A DNA stretch of 43,263 bases from Rhizomonospora bruguierae (GTDB lineage Bacteria; Actinomycetota; Actinomycetes; Mycobacteriales; Micromonosporaceae). The notes under the pieces are model-generated. The model had not been told where the DNA came from. It saw nothing but the letters and a program-made list of their open reading frames with translations, and did not search any database. The position numbers were made by a program, and so were the translations under genes. Positions 1 to 9,944 of the stretch are shown here, one piece after another; within the stretch, counting starts at the first letter, position 1, and the number at the start of each line of letters is the position of its first letter. The stretch covers positions 1-43,263 of the forward strand of contig NZ_BBQH01000051.1 of assembly GCF_018397995.1 (NCBI RefSeq), written 5' to 3'.

Positions 1-3000
1 ATGAAAGGCAGCTCCGGTGGGAGCTGCGACGCCCGGTCTGCATAGTGCTGCCAGGCGATTCTGACTGTCCCTCAATGAAAGGCAGCTCCGGTGGGAGCTG
101 CGACATCACCCGACGCGCCGAACTCCTGGCTGTCGAACACGGCCCTCAATGAAAGGCAGCTCCGGTGGGAGCTGCGACTCGATGGAGTTTTACGACGCTT
201 GCCCTTCCAACCCCCCTCAATGAAAGGCAGCTCCGGTGGGAGCTGCGACTTTCGCGTAGTAAGGATGAGATGGCCTGACTCACCCTCAATGAAAGGCAGC
301 TCCGGTGGGAGCTGCGACCTTGCGCCACAGCAGCGGCGCCGCCGCGACCCCGTGCCCTCAATGAAAGGCAGCTCCGGTGGGAGCTGCGACCGGCGATCCA
401 CTCGTCGGTGCGATCGGACGAGCGGGGCTCCCCTCAATGAAAGGCAGCTCCGGTGGGAGCTGCGACTTTCCCGCACCCAAAGGCCGGTGAAATGCCGGGT
501 GGTCCCTCAATGAAAGGCAGCTCCGGTGGGAGCTGCGACCCGGGGTGCCGGCGAAGGTCGCGCTGATGGAGGCGGGCCCTCAATGAAAGGCAGCTCCGGT
601 GGGAGCTGCGACTTGTCCTCCAGGACGCTGAACTTGCGGGTCATCTTCCCTCAATGAAAGGCAGCTCCGGTGGGAGCTGCGACGTCGACTTCGGCTTGTG
701 GCGCAACATCCAGCGCGACCCTCAATGAAAGGCAGCTCCGGTGGGAGCTGCGACGGTGTCAGACCTGCCCGCGGTCCTCCGCCTGTTCAGCCTCCCTCAA
801 TGAAAGGCAGCTCCGGTGGGAGCTGCGACTGCCGCAGGTCGCCACTACGGCGAACAGGAACGCGATCCCTCAATGAAAGGCAGCTCCGGTGGGAGCTGCG
901 ACACGCGGCGCAGCAGCGCCTCGCGCAGGTCGGCCGACCCTCAATGAAAGGCAGCTCCGGTGGGAGCTGCGACACGCGGCGCAGCAGCGCCTCGCGCAGG
1001 TCGGCCGACCCTCAATGAAAGGCAGCTCCGGTGGGAGCTGCGACGAGGGTAGCGGTAGACCCGCGTCCTTCCTTTTCTTTTTTGTCCCTCAATGAAAGGC
1101 AGCTCCGGTGGGAGCTGCGACCTGACCCGATCTAGGTCGGCCTCGGCCAGCTCCGAGCGCCCTCAATGAAAGGCAGCTCCGGTGGGAGCTGCGACACGGT
1201 GCCCTGGTCGAAGCGGCAACGCGTCGATGTCCACCCTCAATGAAAGGCAGCTCCGGTGGGAGCTGCGACCGTACCGACTGTCCGGCAGACCGGGTGCACC
1301 GCGCCCGACCCCTCAATGAAAGGCAGCTCCGGTGGGAGCTGCGACGCGGTGGTGACGGTGGGCGGCGACTACCGGGCCACCCCTCAATGAAAGGCAGCTC
1401 CGGTGGGAGCTGCGACCCCCGGGCAGGCACCCACCGCCGGAACCGCGGCCGCCCCTCAATGAAAGGCAGCTCCGGTGGGAGCTGCGACATGGCATCAAGA
1501 TCGGCAACACTCCGGGCGAGATGACCCTCAATGAAAGGCAGCTCCGGTGGGAGCTGCGACTTCGCCACCAACGCCGGCCCGGCGTGGCCGCCGGTCCCTC
1601 AATGAAAGGCAGCTCCGGTGGGAGCTGCGACCTGCTGGTGCCGCCGGATGCGGAGCGGGCGGTCGTCGACCCTCAATGAAAGGCAGCTCCGGTGGGAGCT
1701 GCGACTGCTCGCCACCCCCGCCGAGATCGCCACCATGGCGCTCCCTCAATGAAAGGCAGCTCCGGTGGGAGCTGCGACCCGTCCGCGGCCGGGTGTCGAT
1801 CGTCGTCGTCGCGGCCCCTCAATGAAAGGCAGCTCCGGTGGGAGCTGCGACGGCGCTTCGCCGCCTCAGCGTTCGCCTTGGCCTCGGTGCGCCCTCAATG
1901 AAAGGCAGCTCCGGTGGGAGCTGCGACGCGGGGTGCTGTTCCTCGCCGCACCAGTAGGCCCAGTAGCCCTCAATGAAAGGCAGCTCCGGTGGGAGCTGCG
2001 ACCAAGCCACGCCCCCACAGCCACCCCTCCGCCATGTTCGCCCTCAATGAAAGGCAGCTCCGGTGGGAGCTGCGACCGCTCGCGGCGCGGGTCCTCAGTG
2101 ATCCACCGCAACTCCCCTCAATGAAAGGCAGCTCCGGTGGGAGCTGCGACTTCGTGGCGGATGGCTCGGGCTCGGGCGGGTGTGACCCCTCAATGAAAGG
2201 CAGCTCCGGTGGGAGCTGCGACGTCGGGGTTCTCCACGCTGCTCTCCTTGCGAGAAGGCTCCCTCAATGAAAGGCAGCTCCGGTGGGAGCTGCGACTTCA
2301 CGAAAATCGGCCGGTTGTGGCCGAAATGCCCTCAATGAAAGGCAGCTCCGGTGGGAGCTGCGACCTCCATGCCCGAGGTGGCCGTGGTGGCACCGTCGGC
2401 GACCCTCAATGAAAGGCAGCTCCGGTGGGAGCTGCGACGCAGCTTGTTCTCGACCACGATCTTGACCTTGTCCCCTCAATGAAAGGCAGCTCCGGTGGGA
2501 GCTGCGACGCTCGGAGAGTGTCAGCGAGTCCCCGTTCTTCCGCCTCCCCTCAATGAAAGGCAGCTCCGGTGGGAGCTGCGACTGTCGCGTCACTCATCGC
2601 CTATCATTCATGTGCCCTCCCTCAATGAAAGGCAGCTCCGGTGGGAGCTGCGACTCTTTACCTCGCAGGCGTGGAACATGACCTTCTCGTTCTACCCCTC
2701 AATGAAAGGCAGCTCCGGTGGGAGCTGCGACCCGGGCCGCAACCCTCTTCGGTGCGCTTCCGCTCCCCTCAATGAAAGGCAGCTCCGGTGGGAGCTGCGA
2801 CTGAATCGCGAATGCCGCGAGCGCGTGCGCGGCCGTCCCTCAATGAAAGGCAGCTCCGGTGGGAGCTGCGACTCCGCGGCGACCGCACCGCGAGCACCGG
2901 CACCAACCCTCAATGAAAGGCAGCTCCGGTGGGAGCTGCGACGCGAGGCGGTCGCGCAGCGAGTTGGGGCCGACGCTCATCCCTCAATGAAAGGCAGCTC

Positions 3001-6000
3001 CGGTGGGAGCTGCGACACTCGACCGCCGGGCCTGCGTCGCCCTTCCTGCAGAACCCCTCAATGAAAGGCAGCTCCGGTGGGAGCTGCGACCAGGAACACG
3101 ACTGGGGTGTGCCGGCTGAGCCGCTGCCCCCTCAATGAAAGGCAGCTCCGGTGGGAGCTGCGACCTTGAGCCACATCGCCGCCTCGTGATTGACCCACGG
3201 CGACCCTCAATGAAAGGCAGCTCCGGTGGGAGCTGCGACTCGGTGGAGCGGCCCTTCTTCAAGGAGGGCCGGTACCTCCCTCAATGAAAGGCAGCTCCGG
3301 TGGGAGCTGCGACGGTTGACGGGGGTCGGAAAACAGTGCACGAGTTCAACCCTCAATGAAAGGCAGCTCCGGTGGGAGCTGCGACGACATCGCGGCCAGC
3401 ACCCTCATGCCCACGCCGCAAACCCTCAATGAAAGGCAGCTCCGGTGGGAGCTGCGACAGGACACCATCAGGAGACGGTCCGCCAGCTCATAGAGCAGCC
3501 CTCAATGAAAGGCAGCTCCGGTGGGAGCTGCGACCGCGGCGGTCCGGACCGCAGGCCCGTTCCGTCCGGACCCCTCAATGAAAGGCAGCTCCGGTGGGAG
3601 CTGCGACCCAGATCGGCCGGTAGCAGCCGACGCAGGCCACGTACTCCCCTCAATGAAAGGCAGCTCCGGTGGGAGCTGCGACCGTCGGCGCGCCGCTGGT
3701 CGCCGCGCTGCCGGGCGGGAAGCCCTCAATGAAAGGCAGCTCCGGTGGGAGCTGCGACCTCGCTCAACCCGAGCATCCAGCGCCCGGACCTCCCTCAATG
3801 AAAGGCAGCTCCGGTGGGAGCTGCGACCCCGCACCTGCCGGCCGAACTGGAGTCTGGGTCGCTCCCTCAATGAAAGGCAGCTCCGGTGGGAGCTGCGACG
3901 GCCGTCATGCGCCTGCCCTGGGCCACGCCTGGGTCCCCTCAATGAAAGGCAGCTCCGGTGGGAGCTGCGACGGGGCCGCAGCCCTGGCCGCCCTGCTCAC
4001 CCTGGTCAACCCTCAATGAAAGGCAGCTCCGGTGGGAGCTGCGACCGTCAGGGGGCCGGTGGTGCCGTCGTTGCGGCCCAGGATCCCTCAATGAAAGGCA
4101 GCTCCGGTGGGAGCTGCGACCGGAGCTACGTTCTCCCTCACTCGTCTTCCTCCTCGGGCCCTCAATGAAAGGCAGCTCCGGTGGGAGCTGCGACGAAGTC
4201 GCCGACCCGCCGACCCGGGTCACGATCACCCCTCAATGAAAGGCAGCTCCGGTGGGAGCTGCGACGGGCCTTGGCAGTGGCCGCCAGCGGTACCGCCGCG
4301 AGACCCCTCAATGAAAGGCAGCTCCGGTGGGAGCTGCGACGTGGCGCATCCGGCCACCCTGCGGGCGCAGCGGCCCTCAATGAAAGGCAGCTCCGGTGGG
4401 AGCTGCGACTTCACGTCGGCGAACCACAACAAGATCCACGCGGTCGGCCCTCAATGAAAGGCAGCTCCGGTGGGAGCTGCGACTGTCCTACCGGTACCTC
4501 GACGACGTCAACGGCATCCCTCAATGAAAGGCAGCTCCGGTGGGAGCTGCGACTGCCATCCGACCCCGCGCGGCTGTCCGGCCCTGAGTAGGCCCCTCAA
4601 TGAAAGGCAGCTCCGGTGGGAGCTGCGACCCGAGATCGCGGTACCCGCCAGCGGGTTGATCCGGTACCCTCAATGAAAGGCAGCTCCGGTGGGAGCTGCG
4701 ACTGATCTGCGCGGACTGTGAGTTGTTACCGCGCACCCGCCCTCAATGAAAGGCAGCTCCGGTGGGAGCTGCGACTGGTTGCTCCGTCCGCAGACTCTCG
4801 GTTTGCCCAGGGCGCCCCTCAATGAAAGGCAGCTCCGGTGGGAGCTGCGACGTCAGGGGCAGCCAGGTGCCGGGCTGGGCGAGGACCGCCCCTCAATGAA
4901 AGGCAGCTCCGGTGGGAGCTGCGACCCTATACCGTCAACCCCTATCCATGTCCTTCCTCCCCCCTCAATGAAAGGCAGCTCCGGTGGGAGCTGCGACCCC
5001 ACATCTGCTCCACCACCGACTGGGCCGGCCGCGCGTCCCTCAATGAAAGGCAGCTCCGGTGGGAGCTGCGACCGTTGCGCCCAAGATCGCTGGTCGCGTG
5101 GGACAGCGTCCCTCAATGAAAGGCAGCTCCGGTGGGAGCTGCGACCACTTCGGCTATGACGGACTGGACGGCGCCGGCCCGCCCTCAATGAAAGGCAGCT
5201 CCGGTGGGAGCTGCGACTGGGGGCGACGGTCACATGGCAGACCGTGTTGGCTAGCCCTCAATGAAAGGCAGCTCCGGTGGGAGCTGCGACGAGGAGTCTT
5301 TCTTGGCGGTGATGGTCCGGCCATCCAGCCCTCAATGAAAGGCAGCTCCGGTGGGAGCTGCGACCGACGCGAAGGCCCGGCGGAACAAGCTCCGGTCGGC
5401 CCCTCAATGAAAGGCAGCTCCGGTGGGAGCTGCGACCGGCGTGTGGTCGAGCAGGGGGTAGATGGTGCGTTCCCCTCAATGAAAGGCAGCTCCGGTGGGA
5501 GCTGCGACCCGCGCCCCTCCCGCTTCGCGGCCTTCTCCCCTTCGAGCCCTCAATGAAAGGCAGCTCCGGTGGGAGCTGCGACTCACCATGCGCGGACGTG
5601 ACGCGGCGGGCGCCCCGCTCCCTCAATGAAAGGCAGCTCCGGTGGGAGCTGCGACCTGCGGTGTTGAGCCCCACGGCCCTCTCCTCACTCCCCTCAATGA
5701 AAGGCAGCTCCGGTGGGAGCTGCGACCCGTCACCAACCAGAGCGAGCTGGACGCCGAGCGGGCCCCTCAATGAAAGGCAGCTCCGGTGGGAGCTGCGACG
5801 GGACTCGGCAGGAGGGGGTGACTGTGACCAAGCACCCTCAATGAAAGGCAGCTCCGGTGGGAGCTGCGACCTCGAGACGGGCTGCTGGCATCGGCAGTGG
5901 CCTCCCCTCCCTCAATGAAAGGCAGCTCCGGTGGGAGCTGCGACCTGCGGCGGCGTCCACCGCGGCCTGCACTCGGGGGGTGAACCCTCAATGAAAGGCA

Positions 6001-6823
6001 GCTCCGGTGGGAGCTGCGACCCGGGGTGCCGGCGAAGGTCGCGCTGATGGAGGCGGGCCCTCAATGAAAGGCAGCTCCGGTGGGAGCTGCGACCGCCGCC
6101 ATCCTCCACGGCGCCCGCGACCTCATCAGGCGCCCTCAATGAAAGGCAGCTCCGGTGGGAGCTGCGACTCCGATCTTCGCGGCGGAGGGCGGCTACCGCG
6201 CGGCCCTCAATGAAAGGCAGCTCCGGTGGGAGCTGCGACGGCCAGCAAGTCGAGCCTGTTCATCGTCGGTCCGTCGCACCCTCAATGAAAGGCAGCTCCG
6301 GTGGGAGCTGCGACCCTCCCAGTCGATCCCGTCGAACACGTCCACTCGCCCTCAATGAAAGGCAGCTCCGGTGGGAGCTGCGACGTCCCCCGCGATCGGG
6401 CCCCGCACCGTCCACACGGGCCCTCAATGAAAGGCAGCTCCGGTGGGAGCTGCGACCGGCGCATCCTTCGCGAGCACGGGGTACAGCCAGGCGACCCTCA
6501 ATGAAAGGCAGCTCCGGTGGGAGCTGCGACTTGGAGCCGGACCACCTGGATCGGCTGTACCGCGCGATCCCTCAATGAAAGGCAGCTCCGGTGGGAGCTG
6601 CGACCGTCGTCTCCGGCGGCGGCGTCGCCGGAGACATCCCAACCCTCAATGAAAGGCAGCTCCGGTGGGAGCTGCGACGCCAGAAGGCATGGACGACGGC
6701 GGTGAACGCGGCGAACCCTCAATGAAAGGCAGCTCCGGTGGGAGCTGCGACCCTATACCGTCAACCCCTATCCATGTCCTTCCTCCCCCCTCAATGAAAG
6801 GCAGCTCCGGTGGGAGCTGCGAC
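1..6823 (-). CRISPR. CRISPR array, type I-U/I-G, 94 repeats
   Basis: The 36-bp repeat recurs 94 times. The first copy is cut to 30 bp by the window edge, so the array continues to the left; the last copy is 6788-6823. Every copy I read is identical. Spacers are about 33-41 nt (93 in the window). On the + strand the repeat begins CCCTCAATGAAAGG and ends GAGCTGCGAC; on the minus strand it begins GTCGCAGC and ends CATTGAGGG. An 8-bp stem, GCAGCTCC with GGAGCTGC, closes a 4-nt loop. The minus-strand 3' end resembles the ATTGAAAC-type 5' handle of many type I repeats, and cas2 lies to the right in the same orientation, so transcription is inferred to run right to left with the newest spacers near 6787. 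Three spacers occur twice. The long open frames across the array are artefacts of its periodicity. Confidence 0.99.
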
Positions 6824-7009
6824 TGGGTCAGAATCCCAGCCGTCTTGAGCAGTGTCTACGCCGGCCTGCTGCGAAGGGTACGGCCCCTGGGATCGGGGTG
6901 ACCTCCCGAGGGCCACGATCGTGGTGCGTTACGAGGCGCGCTGGCAGGAGAAACGTCTCCGCGACAGGTGTACGCTTGCGCGCGGGATGACGAAGGCTTC
7001 GCCGGTGAT
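6824..7009 (-). promoter_or_regulatory. CRISPR leader candidate between cas2 and array
   Basis: These 186 bp lie between the cas2 stop (7010-7012) and the first repeat, and hold no credible gene. A leader at this place fits the inferred minus-strand transcription of the array. An imperfect hairpin, GGAGA with TCTCC, is visible at 6950-6963. I cannot fix a -35/-10 pair, so the array promoter is inferred from position only. Confidence 0.6.
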
Positions 7010-7312
7010 CTAGAGGATTGCTGGCCCGTGGTCGGTGATGGTTCGGCTGCGGCCGATCACGTCGAGGGGTCGGCGTTGGTTATCGCGCAGGGTGCCCAGG
7101 TTACAGAAGAGGACGGAGTCCGTGCCCTGGTCGATCAGGTCGATGAGCTGGGTACGCAGCCGCAGGATTTTGGCCGGGCGGGCGTCCACGACGAAAACAC
7201 TGTACTGTACGCGGTCGCCGTATGATTCGAGTTTTTTGGCCACCTTCGTTCGGCGGACGTCGTCGGAAATGTCGTACGCGATGAGATAGCGCCGTACGTC
7301 GTCCAGGCTCAT
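7010..7312 (-). CDS. cas2: CRISPR-associated endonuclease Cas2
   Basis: This 100-residue protein is of normal Cas2 length. With Cas1 it forms the complex that inserts new spacers at the leader end. It begins MSLDDVRRYLIAYDISDDVRR, where YLIAYDIS is the first ferredoxin-like strand with the conserved Asp; YGDRVQYSVF is the usual second strand motif. The ATG at 7312 overlaps the cas4-cas1 stop as ATGA, which favours it over the longer open frame, whose extra N-terminus is only cas1 read in another frame. It is the last gene of the operon, and the array leader follows immediately. Confidence 0.95.
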   Translation of the reverse strand: MSLDDVRRYLIAYDISDDVRRTKVAKKLESYGDRVQYSVFVVDARPAKILRLRTQLIDLIDQGTDSVLFCNLGTLRDNQRRPLDVIGRSRTITDHGPAIL

Positions 7313-8901
7313 CGGATCTTGATGCCCTGGTATCGGGGCTGGGTCCCGTCGATCACTCCCAGGACGAGTCGTGCCTGGATCTCCATTGCGCGCCGCCACG
7401 TCACGTCGTACCCGAAAAGGGGGTGCCGGAAGGTGCCGGTGACGCGGCGTTCGTAGCCGGCGATGAGTGCCTTGCGTCCACGTTCGCCGATGCGGGTGGT
7501 CCCGAGCACGGTTGAGAAGTCGCGGGCGCGGATCTCGCCGTTGTTGAATGCGTTGATGACGACCGAATCGGCGACTGGCGCGCGGAACTCCTCGACCAGG
7601 TCGAGCGCCAGCGCCGGCTTGTTGCGTCCGCTGCTGTGCAGGAAGCCTGCGTGCGGGTCGAGGCCGCAGGCGACGACGGCCCGCAGGGCGTCCGCGGTCA
7701 GCAGGCCGTAGCAGAGGTTCAGTGCCGCGTTGATCGGGTCACGGGCTGGGCGCCTTGTCCGTATGGAGAAGGTCAGCTCTTCTGCCTCCACGACTTTCGG
7801 CCGGAGCATGGTGAGAAAGCACTCGAAGTACCGCGCCGCGGCATCGCCTTCGGCACCGAAGATGTCGGTGAGTGACGGCGCCTCGAGCGCTTCCCGTTGT
7901 AGCTCCCGCAGTCGGGCCACGGCGGTGGGGGCATCACCGTGGCGGCGTAGCAGTGTGGCCTGGTTGGCGATCTTCGCGGAGACGAACTGTCGAGCAAGGT
8001 CGATGCGCCCGTTGTGGGATGCGACGTGTTGGAGCAGTCGCGGGCCGCCGTTTGGCCCCTGGGCTGCCCTGGCCCATCCGGTGACGCGCCCCGAGCTGGT
8101 ACACCAGACCACGGACAGGCTACGCCACAGCAGCTCCCGGATGAGACCGCTGGACAGGTCGACGTTGCCGTGCACCACCACACCCTGCACGCGCTCGATC
8201 GGGAAGGTGCCGAGCTTCTCGCCGCTCTTACTGACCTCGATCCGCCCGCGGGCGACGTACGCCCGCGAACCCGCGGTGGTCAGGTGCAGGATCTGCGTGT
8301 CCGGGTCGGCGACGACGATCCGGCGGGTGACCGGCGCGAGCGGGCGTTCGTCGGGCAGGCAGACGGTGATGTGCGAGCAGCGCGAGCAGCGCCGGTCGTC
8401 TTCGAGCGGTGGCGGTGCTTGCGCGGCGGCGAGCGTACGGGCGGTGGCGGCAACGGTCTCCCGGGCGAGCGCCATGTCGTCCGCGGATATGGGTACGTCG
8501 ACCCGGGTGTGGTGGTTGATGAAGTAGATCGCCTGGCCGGTCACGGGGTAGCCCATGTCGGCCAGGGCACCGGCCAGGAGCGCCACCTGGATCCGCATCG
8601 GTTCGGTGACTTCGGGCCGGCGGCGGACCGGGGTGGCCTTGTGCTCGACGACGGTCATCGCGGCGTTCTCGTCGAGTTCGACGGTGTCACAGCGCCCGAT
8701 CACGCCGAGGTCGTGGCTTATCACGTCGACGGCGCGGTAGCGGCGGGAGCGCGACCCGGTCGGATCGTCGGCCGGCGTGTGGGCCGCTGTGCCGACCGCC
8801 ATCTGATGCGTGTCGGTCGTCTCCCCCGCCGCTTCCAGCCAGGCCCGGCGGGGGCAGAACGCCTGATGCGCCACCAGGCTGATGGGGATCAGCTCGTGCA
8901 T
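7309..8901 (-). CDS. cas4-cas1: Cas4-Cas1 fusion protein
   Basis: This 530-residue protein joins a Cas4 nuclease domain (about residues 1-190) to a Cas1 integrase (about 200-530), a fusion typical of type I-U/I-G. Cas4 carries an N-terminal iron-sulfur Cys (AFCPRR), the RecB-like Asp in GRCDTVE and E-x-K in VVEHKAT, and three further Cys in CSRCSHITVC. Cas1 carries the three metal ligands: Glu in GAEGDAAARYFE, His in GFLHSSGR and Asp in ALDLVEEF. Cas4 trims prespacers and selects those with a PAM; Cas1 integrates them. The ATG at 8901 overlaps the upstream stop as ATGA. The open frame continues to 9831, but that part is out-of-frame sequence of the upstream gene. Confidence 0.95.
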   Translation of the reverse strand: MHELIPISLVAHQAFCPRRAWLEAAGETTDTHQMAVGTAAHTPADDPTGSRSRRYRAVDVISHDLGVIGRCDTVELDENAAMTVVEHKATPVRRRPEVTEPMRIQVALLAGALADMGYPVTGQAIYFINHHTRVDVPISADDMALARETVAATARTLAAAQAPPPLEDDRRCSRCSHITVCLPDERPLAPVTRRIVVADPDTQILHLTTAGSRAYVARGRIEVSKSGEKLGTFPIERVQGVVVHGNVDLSSGLIRELLWRSLSVVWCTSSGRVTGWARAAQGPNGGPRLLQHVASHNGRIDLARQFVSAKIANQATLLRRHGDAPTAVARLRELQREALEAPSLTDIFGAEGDAAARYFECFLTMLRPKVVEAEELTFSIRTRRPARDPINAALNLCYGLLTADALRAVVACGLDPHAGFLHSSGRNKPALALDLVEEFRAPVADSVVINAFNNGEIRARDFSTVLGTTRIGERGRKALIAGYERRVTGTFRHPLFGYDVTWRRAMEIQARLVLGVIDGTQPRYQGIKIR

Positions 8902-9944
8902 CAGGGGCGGCCGGTCTTGATGAGCTCGCCGAGCATGGCGCGGCGTTCGGGTGCGCTGTCGCTGCCGAACCGCCGCACCGGGAACCGTACGACGGCGGTG
9001 ACGCCCCGGCTCGCCAACCATTGCGCGGCTGCGTCGCCGTTGGCCCCGTCGTCCGGAGTTCGCCCGGCCTCGTCGGGCGAGAGCCCAGCCTCGGCGAACC
9101 GGCGAAGCTGTCCACTGGCGACGATGGTACGGAGCCGGGCCGTCCGCCATTGTCCATGCCAGACGGGCACGTAGTAGCGGCCGGCCGTGCCCCGTCCGAT
9201 GTGGCCGGTTGTGGCGGCGAACCCGGTCGTGCGCAGGGCGAGCGGGAACTGCGAGATGCCCCACAGCGCGCACCAGGCCAGCGCGTTGTCGGTCGGCCCC
9301 GGCGAGGCGAACCCCGTGGGCGTACGGCTGGCCGGTGCGTCCTTGCCGACCTCGTCGCGGACGCCGCGGCCGAGCAGTCCGTCGCTGACGGCGGTGGCGG
9401 TGCGGGCGGCGACCGCCGCGGCGAGCGGGCGGATCCGGTTGCCCACGAACTCGGATCCCTGATTGCGGGGCTGCATTTCCAGCCGGCTGGCGCCGTCGTC
9501 CTGGAGCCGCTGGCCCTGCCGGTTGAAGCGCCAGTAGCTCGGCTCCCCCAGCGCGGCGATCAGCCGGAGGTCGAGCAGTGCCCGTTCCTCGGTGAGCCGT
9601 TGGAGCACCTGGTGCCGGCGGCCCTGGAGCGAGCGCCAGTCCTCGCGGCTGGAGATGACGCTGATTCGCGGGCTCATCAGCGCTCGCCGCTCGCCTGTGG
9701 CGACTTCCCGGCTCGGCCAGCTCTCCGGTGTGTCGTGTCGGGCCGCGTGCCTGCGTACGATCTCGCCGATCACCTCCGGCGTGGCGCGCGGGGCGCTGAG
9801 CACCGGTCGGGGCGCCATGCCGGCGGTCCACGACAGCCGGACGCCGGCAAGGCCGCCGTCCTCAACGATCGCCGCGAGCCCGTACAGCGCCATGTGCGAC
9901 AGCATCGTCGTCGGTTCGGCGGTCGACAGTACGAAGTCGGTCAT
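8901..9944 (-). CDS. csb3: Csb3/Cas8-like subunit of type I-U Cascade (probable)
   Basis: This 347-residue protein lies between cas3 and cas4-cas1, the place where type I-U operons of actinobacteria carry a csb3-type gene. It begins MTDFVLSTAEP. A central motif, ALWGISQFPLALR, followed by a Gly/Thr-rich stretch and WHGQWRTARLR, recalls parts of Cas8u/Csx17 proteins. It is only about half the length of Csx17, and no separate large subunit is present, so I infer that it supplies the PAM-recognition or large-subunit role. I chose the ATG at 9944 because it overlaps the cas3 stop as ATGA; the longer frame adds 25 residues that overlap cas3. Family assignment rests on position and partial motif memory, not a full alignment. 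Confidence 0.65.
   Translation of the reverse strand: MTDFVLSTAEPTTMLSHMALYGLAAIVEDGGLAGVRLSWTAGMAPRPVLSAPRATPEVIGEIVRRHAARHDTPESWPSREVATGERRALMSPRISVISSREDWRSLQGRRHQVLQRLTEERALLDLRLIAALGEPSYWRFNRQGQRLQDDGASRLEMQPRNQGSEFVGNRIRPLAAAVAARTATAVSDGLLGRGVRDEVGKDAPASRTPTGFASPGPTDNALAWCALWGISQFPLALRTTGFAATTGHIGRGTAGRYYVPVWHGQWRTARLRTIVASGQLRRFAEAGLSPDEAGRTPDDGANGDAAAQWLASRGVTAVVRFPVRRFGSDSAPERRAMLGELIKTGRP

Noticed and set aside
72-6901. Many open frames of 60-215 codons across the array on both strands
   Set aside because: They are built from translations of the same repeat (e.g. MKGSSGGSCD, QLPPELPFIEG) alternating with spacers, and are artefacts of the array.
8902-9831. N-terminal 310-residue extension of the Cas4-Cas1 open frame
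   Set aside because: It is Arg/Pro-rich out-of-frame reading of the csb3-like gene; the Cas4 domain starts exactly at the ATGA junction.
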